Positions 22,179 through 33,844 of a stretch of 64,000 bases of DNA are shown one piece after another. This DNA is from Hippasteria phrygiana (lineage: Eukaryota > Echinodermata > Asteroidea > Valvatida > Goniasteridae). Below the pieces are notes generated by a model. The model was not told the DNA's origin and made no database searches. It was given only the letters and a program-made list of their open reading frames with translations. The number at the start of each line of letters is the position of its first letter. The first letter of the stretch is position 1. The DNA is taken from the NCBI GenBank assembly GCA_037893225.1, contig JAZGUH010000375.1, positions 1,674,001 through 1,738,000 of the forward strand. The letters run 5' to 3'. The position numbers were made by a program, and so were the translations under genes.

Positions 22179-23348
22179 CTATTTGCTTCGTCGCAGGGCC
22201 TTCAAGAACCCGGACGGTTCCGGGATGCTCCCCCACTGCCGACGTACGATTCTGCCGAAGATCGCCCTGAAGTCTCGGTGCTTGGTCGCATAGATCATGG
22301 GGTTGACGCAGCTGTTGAACACCAGTGCGCCATAAATGTACGGACGGACCTCCGTGTTACCCAAGAAAATAAACACTACGTGGGGGGTGTAGCACAGCAG
22401 GAAGGCACATACGATGTAGAACATGTTCTTAGTGATCTCAGTCTGACGGCGACTCAACTGATTTGGACGGGCTGCCGTCACGGTGCTGAGACTGGTAGTA
22501 GCCCTCACGATGCTGGGACGGGCGGCCGTCACGGTACTGGGATTGGCTGCCGCTGTCGTCTGCATAGGCACACTACCGCTGCCAACATAGGTGGATGCAG
22601 TTGTAGCTTCGTTTGTCGTGTACTCGATCGGTTTCTCTCTGCAGCTGATGATAATTTTGGTGTGGCGGTTGAGGTACCTCCATATGAGCACATAGGAGAC
22701 GATGATGGTGATCAGAAGGCCCGGGTAAAGTATCCCTCCTGCAAGGACAGCGAAGAATGTAGACCGGGGGTAGACGGAGTAAGCCCCACATTGGTGGTAC
22801 GTGGGGTCATAGGTCAGGTCACTTACCTTGATGATTGATGGTAGGACGGTGATGATGAGTGGGACCATCCAAGAGACTACCAACCCCACGGCAACCTTCT
22901 TTGGTGTGTACATTCTCCGGTAGCTGGCTGTCGGTCGCGTAACGAGTAGCAGGCGGTTCAGGCCGATGGACGCCAGGGTGATGACGCTACAACCGACGGA
23001 TGAACTGAGTGCGACGGCAGCCGTATTGCACACCCACTCGGGAAACGGCAGGTCGTCCTTTGAGAGCAAGGCTACGGCGTCCCACGGGATGGCGAGGCAG
23101 GTCAGCAGGTCTGCGACGCTCAGGTTCACCACCAGTGCGTTGGTGGCCGTGCGGACCTTCTTCGAGATGAGAACTGCCAAGATCACCAGCGTGTTCCCGA
23201 AGATTCCAAGCAAGGAGACGAGCAGTAGCATGGTGGCCACGATGACTCTGTGGGTGTAATTGCTGAATTCAAACGGCTGATTCTCGCGATCGGTGGAGTT
23301 GTACATAATTCCCTCATCAGTTACCACTCTGCCGTTGTCGACTTCCAT
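22179..23348 (-). CDS. Rhodopsin-type (class A) GPCR, melatonin/moody-like, duplicate B
   Basis: Paralogue of the gene at 5585-6769, single exon, 389 residues from the ATG equivalent to the paralogue's start (context AAAATGGAAG). An in-frame upstream ATG at 23465 would add 39 residues, but that extension has no counterpart in the paralogue, so the downstream start is preferred. All landmarks are kept: GNTLVILAVL in TM1, NLSVADLLTC in TM2, Cys in PEWVC, LNR in place of DRY, LCYTP in TM6 and NPMIY in TM7. The C-terminal tail is the same. Differences cluster in the N-terminus, the extracellular face and the third intracellular loop, where this copy has fewer tandem repeat units (no equivalent of one TATRSSTV-type unit). 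The frame is open throughout, which suggests selection to keep both copies. Confidence 0.9.
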   Translation of the reverse strand: MEVDNGRVVTDEGIMYNSTDRENQPFEFSNYTHRVIVATMLLLVSLLGIFGNTLVILAVLISKKVRTATNALVVNLSVADLLTCLAIPWDAVALLSKDDLPFPEWVCNTAAVALSSSVGCSVITLASIGLNRLLLVTRPTASYRRMYTPKKVAVGLVVSWMVPLIITVLPSIIKVSDLTYDPTYHQCGAYSVYPRSTFFAVLAGGILYPGLLITIIVSYVLIWRYLNRHTKIIISCREKPIEYTTNEATTASTYVGSGSVPMQTTAAANPSTVTAARPSIVRATTSLSTVTAARPNQLSRRQTEITKNMFYIVCAFLLCYTPHVVFIFLGNTEVRPYIYGALVFNSCVNPMIYATKHRDFRAIFGRIVRRQWGSIPEPSGFLKALRRSK

Positions 23349-24099
23349 TTTAGCAGGGATGAAGTTTGTTGTGTACTGCACTGCAGTATTCTCGCCTTTG
23401 TGTTGCAGTTTTCGTTTAGAAAAGTTTCTATCTGTGTTTTTCAACTGTGTAGTAAAGGTGAACAATCAGTACTTGAGAAGAGTCGTAGCCTGCGGAGAAA
23501 ATTAGCCGTCTTTAGTATGCTTGCAGTTGCGGCCGAAAGTTTACATGCACCGCAGTCCTGCAAACGAGTTCATAATTCGTCCCAAAGCAGTGGAACAATT
23601 AATGATAATCCGCACATGAGAAAGGACCTTTGAAACAATTATATTTATATACATGTATTGAGAATTTGCAACAGAAAAATCGCAGGAAACGGAACAAATT
23701 GAAGGAACCATTCTTAGGAACAATATCCAAGCGTGTGAAACTTTCAAATTCAACTGTAGGTTACAGATGTATACGCAACATTACAAATTACCGATATCAA
23801 CGTTTGGAAAGTTCTAGATTTACCCAAAACCATCACGTGCTAACTACTGACCCCTACGTGACCTTTGATCCAAATATGTATATACACCTGAATGGAGTGT
23901 AGGTCAAGAATCCTTCAAAGTTTGGCCAAATTGAGCTGTGCACCCCCAACCTGGAGCTCTGTTCTTTCGGTCAATCTTGCCGAAAATTAGCGCCGAAGTA
24001 TAGAAGAATGTCTTTGTTTCTATTGTTCTACAATGTAACAGGTAATGACCGATGTGTGCCCTATGATCCTATATAATGGACACTCGTAGCCATATCGGA

Positions 24100-24280
24100 G
24101 TCAGACTTTCTCTTCATAAGGAGTCCAGCAACTCTGTAAAAAATTACCCCATTTTAGGAGTCAAGGGGCATTGGAGAGTCACAAGCTACTCCTATTGTGG
24201 AGTCATAGAGATTCTCACAACTTTGATTGAAGAGTCATGATGACTCCTCTGGGGGTTGAATTGACTACACCAAGTCACAA
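24100..24280. promoter_or_regulatory. Cluster of GAGTC/GACTC words upstream of GPCR B
   Basis: Counterpart of the cluster at 7480-7670. Words such as GAGTCATGATGACTCC are retained although the surrounding sequence has diverged by substitutions and indels. Function is unproven. Confidence 0.35.
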
Positions 24281-25099
24281 CGCTTCATCATTCCCTTCAA
24301 TGTTCTTCGTAAATTAGATTACTTTCAAAGAAATCACGAGTTGCAATGTAAGCATTTCAATGGCATTTTGCATGTATCACCACGACTCATACCGATACAA
24401 ACATAGCACGGTCATGTTAAGCCATTTGGCACGTTGACTGTCGACAAGCGATGTCTTCGTGGTTGTCCCCTTTAACAAGGACTAACATCGAATTAACAGT
24501 GTCATTCAATTAATTTGCGAGTTACAAAGTACCATACAACCTATACAAACCACATGTACTTTCCCACTCGTGAAAAGCCTACTTTCAACCTAACTTACAA
24601 GTCTTGAATCATCCGATCAGCAAGTGAGAAGATGGCGGCCAGTATACAGCTACGTAGTTTGGGGATCTCGAGGCCGATCGTTGATGGTAGAAGAGTCAAT
24701 AGGCCACATACGATAGCAACGCGCACTACACGAGAGAAACCTCTGTCAAATTATGCGGGCCTTGATCATGCATGGTACCGCTGATGTTTCCAGAGGCCTA
24801 GCGCTTTGGTCATGAAAACATGCAGATAGCAATGTCCACATTGTGCATGAGGTTATTGCCACTAAAATGGAAAGTTTCAGAAATACCAAATATCCGTGAT
24901 GTCGGACGGCCCTGGCGGTTGTTGTGGGGACATTAATAATAATAATAATAATAATAATCGGCGCATGATTTCTATATTTGAAGAAATAAATTCACTTCCT
25001 GTTCTCCGTGCAGTCGTTCTTCAACTTTAGTTGTTCTGTTGGAAATGCTGGTACGGTCTCACAGCTGAACGTAACTCGTGCGGAAATTGTCAAATTGTC

Positions 25100-26230
25100 C
25101 ATAAGAATAATATTGACGAGGACCCTGAAATTTTTGTTAACCGGCAAATTATAGTGGCAATGTACTTATTTTGGCTCTACCTACCTCCCATAAAAGTTCA
25201 ACCAAAATCAACCTTAGGGAAATATGTTAATTTGTTGAAAAACAAAAGGGATGCACAATTTATATTGAAAGGCATGTATTTCCGACTCCTAAGCTAAATC
25301 ATACCCTTTGAAAGATTGGGAAAAGGGTCCTCGCAAATGTTCAACTTAAATTAATACAAAATGGAAAATGCGAAAACTTAATGAAGATTATGACCAAAAT
25401 TATCAGGAGAAAAGAGTATTTTAAGGACGTCGTCGTCGTCGTCATTGCATAATCATTGTCATCATAATCAAAGTACAAAACGGCTTGTGCCCACAAAAGT
25501 CTTCAAGATTTTCGGGAAGAAATTACCTTAACACGTTCACTGCCGACTACAAGTATTCGTAGTGACGGGTGTACCGGATTCTGCCACTACGAGTATACTC
25601 GTAGTGAACCAAACGCTATTGTTGGTAATTGATACTCTGGCATCACCGAAGACGCATCAAATACGCTGATGGCAGTATGAGTACATCAATGTATGGAATG
25701 GTTGTGATCGATAGAGACAGCTTGAAAGCAAAGATCATCAGTATGGACGCATGCGCTGTATGTCCAGATTGCACAATGGCAATGTGGTGGCGCCCTATAA
25801 ATTATAAATTATGGCTGGCAGTCAACGTGTTAATAGATATTGAAAATGTTATTTCAATTGCCGTTTTAGAGTGGTGTAATGGGTGCAGGGGAATTGTGTC
25901 ACTCCATTTATAGGCCTTTCCCCCTCCAACACTTCCTACCCCCATCCCATTAGAACTTTGGGAGAGAAAGAAATGCACAGCAGCAAAGAAATTGGGGTAA
26001 AACTTTATGGAATTAGCCGTATTGAGGGTAATTTGGTGGTTTTTTTTACAGAAATGTAAACTTTTCTAAAAAATGGCATAACACCCTAACATCAGACATC
26101 AACTAAAGACAGATTTTGTCGGCAAGTTATTTTATTTGGCTGCAAAATAATATAAATCCGGTTAATAAAATCAGTTCGGTTAAAATTTGGCAATAACCGA
26201 GTCTGTGATCGAGTAAAATAAAAGTAACAA
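25100..26230. other. Intergenic DNA between duplicated blocks
   Basis: It holds a (GTC)n microsatellite near 25425-25440 and an inverted word pair 'cactacgagtatactcgtag' near 25550-25615. No gene is recognised. A 94-codon frame at 25629-25913 has no family signature. Confidence 0.4.
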
Positions 26231-26734
26231 CTTAGCTTTTGCAATGCGAACTTCTGCGCGCGTATTAGCAAGAGGGCGGTCGGGCAATACTGGCGTTTGT
26301 GCAGGAAGAGAATCACATGGTCGATATCGAAAGAGGTAAATACGGTTGCCGGCTACTGACACAAATTAAAGAAATATTCAAGTCAGATTTTTCTGGATGA
26401 TTCCAATATCAATAATCCTCCCCCTAATTTCTGCAATCGATGCTACAGGAAACTGTTTCATGGGAACAGGCAGGTCTGCATTCAAGTTGTTCGAGAAGCA
26501 AAGGAAAGCAGGGAGACTATACCAAAGACATGAGGGGCACCCCCATAATATTTTACTACTCTGCTTATATAGCTGGTGCATGCATACCGCGTATTAAAGA
26601 GCATTACAGAATTATATTGGGAAATACAAATACCCGTCTATTATTTAAGTTACAAGCTATACCAGATATCAAATACCTCAATAACACGTCACTTTAGCAA
26701 TCTTATTAGGAAAAACATGAATCCCACACTCTAA

Positions 26735-26877
26735 AAACGGATTGGTTGAAAACATCCAATGTATTGGTAGGATTGGTGGATATGTCCAACCAATCCAATT
26801 GATTGGACACGTATCAACCAGGAATTGGTTGTTTTAACCAATATATTGGTTATTTCAACCAATCCGTTTTTAGAGTG
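26735..26877. mobile_element. MITE with CACTCTAAAAACGGATTGG ends
   Basis: The left end 'cactctaaaaacggattggt' and the right end 'accaatccgtttttagagtg' are perfect complements. The interior is filled with alternating ATTGGTT and AACCAAT words. There is no coding capacity. Confidence 0.9.
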
Positions 26878-27026
26878 AAAATAATGCAGCAGAAACATTT
26901 TTTAGGTTATGAAACACAGTCACTTAGGCTGTTTTGTCGATATAATAGTTATAAACAAATAACGTTTCTTTTACTTCATATCAAATGTATCCGTACAACA
27001 CATGGAGATTAGGAGCATATATTATA

Positions 27027-27583
27027 CAACACCTGAATAAATCCCAGCCATCCGATTGGTGGATTGTCGATCACGTGCATTGAATTATTCGTCCCATCGC
27101 ACGACGCGAACCCGCACCGCAAAAAATGTTCTATCACATGGTTCTATCAAATGGTAACGCGTTTGATCGAACTTCCCCTCCGCTACAACACGGCTGTCAT
27201 TGGACTGGTTCCCGGTCCCTCCGTTGTCCTTCGGACTTCAAATGTATATTATATACATATGGGGACCGGGAACCAGTCTAGGCTGTCGTGCACACAAAAT
27301 GGCGGACGATGTTTCCGAACCGCGGTTTGTTTTCCTAACATACGACGAAATATTGGAACTCGTAGGCGATGCTGACGCTGCTAACACAAAGAGACAAATG
27401 AAATATGCAGTCAAACGATCAGAGGAATTTGCAAGACACGCAGGAACAACAATTAAAGCTGTAACTGATTCGGAACTGGACCACTTTTTGTCGCGGTTTT
27501 ATGCGGGACTGAGAAGGTAAACGGCAAGTTGTACACCAAGAAATCCATGCATGCAATCTGTCGGATATATTCAGGCGTTGTAT
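27027..27583 (+). mobile_element. Small DNA transposon with recombinase-like fragment, copy 2
   Basis: Inverted sister of 1047-1614, with termini 'caacacctgaataaatcc' and 'ggatatattcaggcgttg' flanked by TATA. Inside is an 80-bp inverted pair 'actggttcccggtccc' / 'ggggaccgggaaccagt' (27205-27280), related to a small MITE also seen at 53260-53310. Together the two copies bracket the duplicated GPCR region in inverted orientation. Confidence 0.7.
27299..27520 (+). pseudogene. Tyrosine-recombinase-like N-terminal fragment, copy 2
   Basis: The 73-codon frame has the same pattern as 1114-1335: TKRQMKYAVKRSEEF then VTDSELDHFLSRFYAGLRR. The few amino-acid differences between the copies and the shared stop show that both come from one already truncated ancestor. 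No active-site domain is present. The conserved open frame may simply reflect recent transposition rather than function. Confidence 0.6.
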
Positions 27584-27591
27584 AAAACAAA

Positions 27592-27690
27592 TGTCGGTGA
27601 CAAATAGAATGTCCCATTCCACTCGGCTTCGCCTCGTGGAATGGAACATTCAATCTGTCACCTCATGAAATTATTCTTACCATCGCACCC
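27592..27690. repeat. Partial palindromic repeat, copy 2
   Basis: It matches the hairpin at 905-1027 in reverse orientation but has lost most of one outer arm. The inner stem 'ggaatgggacattc'-type words remain. Confidence 0.65.
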
Positions 27691-27699
27691 ATAAACATT

Positions 27700-28640
27700 C
27701 ATTATATACTATACAGCAGTGTTTGTCTGTTTTTTTTTCTTTTTCAAAGAAACAGATGATGTACGAAGTTCAGTCGTCCCGGAAAATACGCGGGATACAC
27801 ATATATCACAGGATGAATACGAAAAGTGTGCTTTAAGGCCAAGTTACACTTTCTCACAAGTTATACTTTCTAAATATACGCAACTCGATGAGATGGTCTA
27901 TGTTTCCATTTAATAGGCCATTTAAAACGTTCAGAAAGTGACCTCCGTTGGACTAGTTGGGAACTAGGTTAACTCGTACGGTTTTTCTACTCAGTTTGAT
28001 GTCCTGAAAAAAAATGAAGGTTTTCAGCGGCATAGAGCGGAACATATCCGACGGATATTCAAAAACATGACATTTACGAGAAAGTTGGACTCGCATGTAG
28101 ATCATCGGGGGCCGCTATATATTTCTATTTATACACTGACTTTTTGTGCATTTAAAAGAACGCGCGACACTGTAGTACGATAAAGTAGCCTAAATTGTCT
28201 AAATTGACCTTTCGAATGTCCGTCACTATATTCGTGGATTGCATTAGATGAACTGCATGTATCTTGCGAGCAGGAGTGGAATCAAAGATGACGCCTGAAC
28301 ACATCCCAGGATAACAAAGGCTGTTCTGTAGCTACCGAAGCTGTCATAAATCAAACCTGAAAGATGGAAGAGTAATGAAAATATATTAAAAATGAACCTT
28401 CATCCAACAAAAGCATTGGAAAAATAGGCAATTCGACGACTCATTGAGTGATCCCCACACCGCTGTTTCCAAGTTTATATCGGAAGTTGGTGCATGATCT
28501 TATTGTGGGTTGATGACCCCAAATTAGAACGCCCCCCAAACACGAATAAGTGCACGCATGTAGCTTATGAAATACGTGCCCATTGGCAGTGTTTGCACAT
28601 GCCTAATGAAAATAATTAGGAGGGTTTTCCGGTCACGTGA
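27700..28640. other. Intergenic DNA without recognised elements
   Basis: No gene or transposon ends were identified. Confidence 0.4.
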
Positions 28641-28745
28641 GAGGGTTTAACCAATTATGGGGAAAAGGAATCCGATTGACACTGGCAAATTTGGGAGACC
28701 GCCCTCAGGTCGCAGGTTCAAATCTCACTCCTGCCAGTTTTCTTA
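28640..28745 (+). repeat. tRNA-derived SINE fragment
   Basis: It contains a B-box-like GGTTCAAATCTC near 28715 followed by 'ctcctgccagttttctta', the same tail that appears inverted at 51230. The A-box region is eroded. Confidence 0.5.
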
Positions 28746-28876
28746 GTTGGCTCTGAAAATTTCAAATGAATCCGTGTCTCTCTAGAGGAATCCCCAATTG
28801 ACGAAAATAACATCGATCTGTGCCCTTCCTGCTTTGAAAGCGAGGATCTCAATGCTAGGTAAACAACCTACAGGGC

Positions 28877-29105
28877 ATTTCTCAAACTTTTGGCTTGGGC
28901 TCGGGGCTTCGACTTCGCGTAATTTTATGTCCCCCACATTTGGCAAGATCTTGGACACTGTTTTTGCTTTGTACATCAAAATCTTATATATTAATACAGA
29001 GCCTGAGCCTGTTTATATATTTACGTATTCAAGGCTTCAGATTGGCAATGGGGCTGGGGAATAGTTGGAGACGAAGCCCAAGCCCAAGCCAGGGTTTGAG
29101 AAACC
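28877..29105. mobile_element. MITE, CTTGGGCTTCG family, copy 2
   Basis: The left end 'tttctcaaacttttggcttg' pairs imperfectly with the right end 'caagccagggtttgagaaa'. It is a near full-length relative of 51556-51775, sharing 'aattttatgtcccc' and 'ttggcaagatctt'. Confidence 0.8.
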
Positions 29106-29109
29106 AACT

Positions 29110-30070
29110 AAGTATGCTGATCGTGTGTCGAGCTGCCATTTATGGCGTGATTCATTAATTCATGCATGAATGAATGTGTTGAATAGCACTGTGTTTGTAA
29201 AGCACCGAGAGTCTCGCATTCCACCCGGAAGTGCGCAGAAGGGGCTAATGTGAAATTTGTCTATGTACAGTATGTAAAGGGACGTAACACGCGTTGAAAC
29301 CAAAAACAAATTACATTCAAGAAACAAAAGTAATGTGTCAAATACCGAATTTTCATTTGTCGTGAGTCATTTTGTCGTATCAATTTTGCCACAACTGATG
29401 TTACGTTGTGTTACATTTTCAGATGTTTATAATACAAATTCCGGTTTTATAACCGAGTTAAATTTTCAACGCTGGGTAACTGGTCCATTGGGTACCCGTA
29501 ACTGGTCAGATATCTAAGTTTTCAGGGGATTTCTAGCATGCTGCCCTCTGTATATCAAAGTGAACTATTTTGACCTTTGACATGATCTACCACTTCACTT
29601 TTCTCGGAAGAATTGACAAGTTTTACAAAAAAATGTAAATGCTCGGGATTAATTTTGAAAGTAATAAAACTGGGCTCTCTCGCGAACTTTGTTTAATTAA
29701 TTCACTCTGAATGACATTTGAAAAAAGTTAATATCTTTCCTGTGCCATTTTGTATCGTATTATGTCTATTTTGATTCTGTGATCATGTTGGACCCCTTTC
29801 CCCATAGGTGGGCAATTAAGTGGTCCACGCAAATGGACATTTTGTAATTAGAGTTAATTAGATTATTCAAATGGCATTATCTCCATCAACACTTCCCCTT
29901 TAAAGATGATTGTATGTGCCATCTGACCATAGCAATTGTGAAAACTACAAGTCACAAAGCATACTTTTATTCCACAAAAAGGCTTAGATGGACTATTGTT
30001 CTATGCAAAACGATTATTTATTGTTTGATTATTTTTGTGAAAATTTGTATTTTTGTGTGAAATTAATAAA
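29110..30070. other. DNA downstream of the broken transporter copy
   Basis: I looked for the last transporter exon (the counterpart of 50963-51081) on the minus strand here and did not find it. Otherwise AT-rich, with no recognised gene. Confidence 0.4.
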
Positions 30071-30074
30071 TTAC

Positions 30075-30903
30075 CAGGTAGGAAGCCCAGGGTAAACCGT
30101 AATACCGCGGTATGAATCCCCATCCATCCGTAGGCTCCGGCCAACAAGTCCACTCCAAGCAACTGCTTGGCTAGGACGTCATTCAAGCAGCTGGTGAATC
30201 CCTCCGCGATTAGGATAAAAAATGCTGATGTCATGATAGCCCAATAAGAGGCCAGCCAGGGAGTTGCGCAGTACAAAGCACCACTCACACCGAGAGCCAT
30301 ACACATCAGAGCCCAATGCGAAATCAACCCTCGCTCTACGATTAATCCTTGAGCAACTTTCCCCGCCAAACCTCCAAAACCCGCAACCGCTACAAACGTC
30401 GCAGCATCCTCCAGAGAGAATCCTTGCGATATGGCAGTTGACACAAAATAGATATTCCACATGTCGAAGACATACTTGCCATTGCAGTAGACAATGGCTG
30501 TAGTCCAGTAACGGATATTGCAAAGTAGTTTCAAATCTAAATCGTCCACGATGCACTTTCTGAGGGTGCAAAGCAGATTGGTTGTAGGCATACATGTAGC
30601 CGATGACGGCTTACCCCCACGGATTTCCTGATGTCCGTTGATACAAGGTTGGATGTTCGAGCGATCTGACGTCCGCATAAGGGCACCACACACCGTCATG
30701 AATGAAAAGATAGCTCCCATGAGCAACATAGTTCCTCTCCACCCGTACGTAGTCAGGAAAAGCTGAACGAGAGGCGCACATACTATCAGCCCAATGGACG
30801 ATCCAGTCCGAGCAATGCCGATTGCTGTTGCGTGGTTCTTTTCAAAGCAACGGCTTTTCAACCGCAACTCTGGAAAGAATACGCGATATCCCCAATGCAG
30901 GAC
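30075..30903 (-). pseudogene. SLC16-like transporter paralogue, exon 3 (frameshifted)
   Basis: Counterpart of exon 3 of the gene at 38630-51081. The acceptor 'ttgttgttcccag' and the donor CCTG/GTAATT are in the same places and phase. The family motif is present as ATAIGIARTGSSIGL. Near 30845-30860 this exon has four extra bases relative to the paralogue ('gttgaaaagccg' region), which shift the frame and create a stop about 20 residues into the exon. Downstream of that the frame is open. Total length is 829 bp against 813 bp; the other 12 extra bases are in frame. With only exons 2 and 3 found, this is probably a truncated duplicate pseudogene, unless the 4-bp difference is an assembly error. 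Confidence 0.75.
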
Positions 30904-31077
30904 CTGGGAACAACAAAAAAGTGAACATGCAACGGTGAAAAATATAAATGACAGGAACTCCATACATGCTAGCTTTCACTTGGGCAAAGAACGATGACGT
31001 ATTGATATAGAGTACTGAAATGTGCTCTAACCTGTTTCTGGCGATTTGTGCCACTGCTCATGCACTAGCGGGGAACG

Positions 31078-31107
31078 GGGGGGGGGGGGGGGGGGGGGGC
31101 GGGGGGA
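31078..31107 (+). repeat. Poly-G tract
   Basis: A G run interrupted by one C. It lies in the intron between exons 2 and 3 of the broken transporter copy. Confidence 0.85.
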
Positions 31108-31302
31108 CATTGCTCCCGCCACTTTTTCCCACTTGGGGGAAATGCCTCCCCCCCCCACACTTTTGGCAGTTCCGCATAAAGAAAAAAATAAAAGGCCAGC
31201 AGCCGGCCTTCACCGGCGCTGCTTTGGACCCCCACATTCAAAAGTGTTCCGCCGCACCTGGCATGCAGGGACCAGGCAGTCGGATAAACTCTTTTTCTAA
31301 AC

Positions 31303-32075
31303 GTAGTGTACATGATTGGTCATTGCTTAGATTGGTCATTTTTTAGAAATGGGCGGATTTTGGGGGTTAGTATTTTATAGGAAATATCGTTTCACTGGCC
31401 TGTTCAAAGTTTTGCGTTCTTGGATGGCAAAAAAAAAGAGAGAAAAAAGGCATTCGTTTTTAACCGTCGGGCGGCAGTTAACTGGATTTGTTAAAGCGCC
31501 CTCTTGTAAAAAAAGCCCAATTTTTGTAAATGGGATTGTTTTCGAATTAGTCACACAACTACGCGAGCCGACTGGTTACAACCCGTCGCTTCGGTACAGT
31601 AAGCACTTATCCAGAACCACCAAAATGACATCGTCGCGCGCATCGCGCCTTGTGCCTATTCAATAAGGCCTAGTGCATTTTCAGTAATACATGACGATGT
31701 CATTTTTGTGGTTCTGGATAAGTGCTTACCCTGCGGTACACTACGCGACACACACTAGTCTTGTACTATAATTGCAACCTTGCGCCCGTTTTCGGATTGT
31801 TAACTCATTTTAGACGTAACTCGGATTAACTACATTCGGTCAATAGAGGGCATTATTTGAAAAACTGTTATTCTTTTAACGATTGTTACGCGGAACAATC
31901 GTTGGAAAACGATATAAATTTCAACTTTTCTTGAAAACGACAGCACACCAGGTGCCATCCTTCCACAGGATGATTGAGAATGCAGAGATTGCTATTAACT
32001 TACAGTCTAGTAAGGTATTTCGTAATAATTCAGTAAACAAATTTGGAGGATTACCAATTGTATACATTACCTTTA
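31303..32075. repeat. Dispersed repeat family R1, copy b, with inserted palindrome
   Basis: The ends match 21370-21535 and 21668-21845. The middle is interrupted by a hairpin element at 31601-31731 whose arms are 'gtaagcacttatccagaacc' and 'ggttctggataagtgcttac'. Confidence 0.7.
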
Positions 32076-32323
32076 AACTCCTTATTATGTACGAAAGCGC
32101 ATAGGATATCGGTAAAAAAAATATTCCAGATCACTAGTCCGCCCAGCCGGAATACTAGCCTTTCCATGACGACACGTAAAAATGGTCTGTATTAGACATG
32201 TACCAGACATGATCTCTTCAAGGCGGTCCACACTTGGCATCGTTTACATCTAGCCCTGTTTTGTCACGTGGGTGGAAATGGGTCGAATTGTATTTAACAG
32301 ATTTACAAGTATCAGCAGCTTAC

Positions 32324-32467
32324 CTGCCACGAGGGTGTACACAATGGCCAGTTGGCAAGCGGTGACCGTAAAAGACCCAATGATGGAAGCTGTACTAATC
32401 ATCACACCACACGCCATGATGACGACACCGGATCCGAACCGTCTGCCTAATAGCCCCACGAAAGGAC
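32324..32467 (-). pseudogene. SLC16-like transporter paralogue, exon 2
   Basis: 144 bp, exactly the length of exon 2 of the intact gene, with acceptor 'ttattatttgcag' and donor GCAG/GTAAGC, both phase 1. It encodes the FVGLLGRRFGSGVVIMACGV stretch, corresponding to the segment after TM2 and into TM3 and TM4. This exon is intact by itself. The gene is broken by the frameshift in exon 3 and by missing first and last exons. Confidence 0.75.
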
Positions 32468-32574
32468 CTGCAAATAATAAGCATTTTGGAAATAGCTCAC
32501 TTCATGCTTCTCGTTATCCCTTTCCTTCATTTGATCAAATGTTGTCAGCCGATTTCCTGCGACGACCCCGTATA

Positions 32575-32715
32575 TTTGATTTGATTTGGATTTGATTTGA
32601 TTTATTTTTTCCATTCATCACAACAAATGAAAAAATGCAAATAAATAGCACAATACACAGGGTGATGCATGGAGGATACCTGGCAGAAGCAAAGGCTTAT
32701 ACGAGGCCAGGCTCC
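32575..32715 (-). repeat. 3' tail of a non-LTR retrotransposon (CR1/L2-like)
   Basis: On the minus strand the sequence ends in 'aataaatcaaatcaaatcc', a short simple repeat, preceded by 'tgttgtgatgaatgg'. This is the usual layout of CR1/L2-type 3' ends that terminate in short tandem repeats rather than poly-A. No coding part remains. Confidence 0.5.
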
Positions 32716-32889
32716 TTTACAAATAATTAAACGTTACTTTCTAAATAAATATAAATAATTTTATTAAGGAAAAAGTTCCAGAAAATGAATGTAATTAACA
32801 GTGAAAAAACATAATGGGGAAATACATTTGGCATTGATTAAATACAAATATAATATTGTTGACTATATTTTTCCGGAAATAATATAGGT

Positions 32890-33840
32890 TTTCCCGGTCA
32901 ATTTCGGCAAAAGAGCAGCCAATTTAATTTTCATGCGTTCGAATTAGAGCCATTTTTCCACTCAAGTTTTTACTGTGTTTCAAGTTCGGAATTCAGGCAT
33001 TCAATTTCGTTTTGAGCCATTCGGATTCCTTTAACAGTGTGTTGAATTTAGGATAGCGTCGTTCTTTTTCGTGACGCACAATCGTCATTCAATTTAGCAA
33101 AGCTGGTTCGACTGGACATTTTTGTTGATTTCCTTATTTTCAATTTCGTAAAGAGGCAATCAATTTCGCAAAATGAAAATTCAAATTAAAGTAAGAAAAG
33201 AAATTTCAGAAACAAAACATAACAAAACAAAACGAAAACAAAATCAACAAATTAACTGAAATAGACAACTTTTGTCAGTCAAATCTTGTTTTCTTTATTC
33301 CTGTCTGTTTCCCGTATATTTTGGACCTATTGGTCGCTGTCTTCTTTATTTCCATTTTTTTTGGAGGGGGTGGGCTTTATATCGTAAATTGACGAATTCA
33401 TATTTTGTTTCTGTGATTGTGCTTATGAAACATTCTGTTTCCCAAATTGTTAGGGGTTTCTTTATGCTTTATATTTATCCTGGTTTCCTATTTTTTGTCT
33501 ATGTTGTTTCCGTCTTCCTCAACCATCAATCTGTTGGCGTACCAGACATCTTGGCATATATGTTTGGGTGTGGTTATATACCACTGCATGTACTTCAATT
33601 GAGTGATAGCATCAACGTTTTGAATGGCTGCTTGCTGAAGTAGATCGCACCTCCACTGCTGCAGGTTCATTCGTGCTTGCCTGGCAGCATGTCTGTCTCC
33701 AACACGTCGTTGCCACTCCGGTAACCCCAGGGTGCGTTTAACTGCACTGCACTGCACTGCCAATTCCTACTGTCAAGGTGACACTGCCTGCTTCCTTTGG
33801 GGAAGCATGTGCTTGTAGCGAACATGTATATACCTTCGAC
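32890..33840. other. AT-rich repeat relative, then DNA without a recognised gene
   Basis: 32890-33250 resembles parts of 19680-21150 ('cattcaatttcg', 'gcgttcgaatt'). A minus-strand frame at 33763-33488 is open for 91 codons but I do not recognise it. Confidence 0.35.
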
Positions 33841-33844
33841 CAAT

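Larger units (their letters stand above)
17900..27010. repeat. Segmental duplication, copy 2 (with GPCR gene)
   Basis: It matches 3690-13045 in direct orientation. Copy-2-specific insertions include the cluster of TTCGTGAAAACG words (18260-18680), the MITE at 18917-19133, the minisatellite at 19213-19540, the block 19680-21150 and the repeat 21365-21855. The stretch 8850-10760 of copy 1 is missing here, so the middle part is shorter (25100-26235). Confidence 0.8.

Noticed and set aside
28782..28979. Possible last exon of the broken transporter copy
   Set aside because: The residues do not match the WIFDNTG pattern, and the sequence belongs mostly to a MITE.
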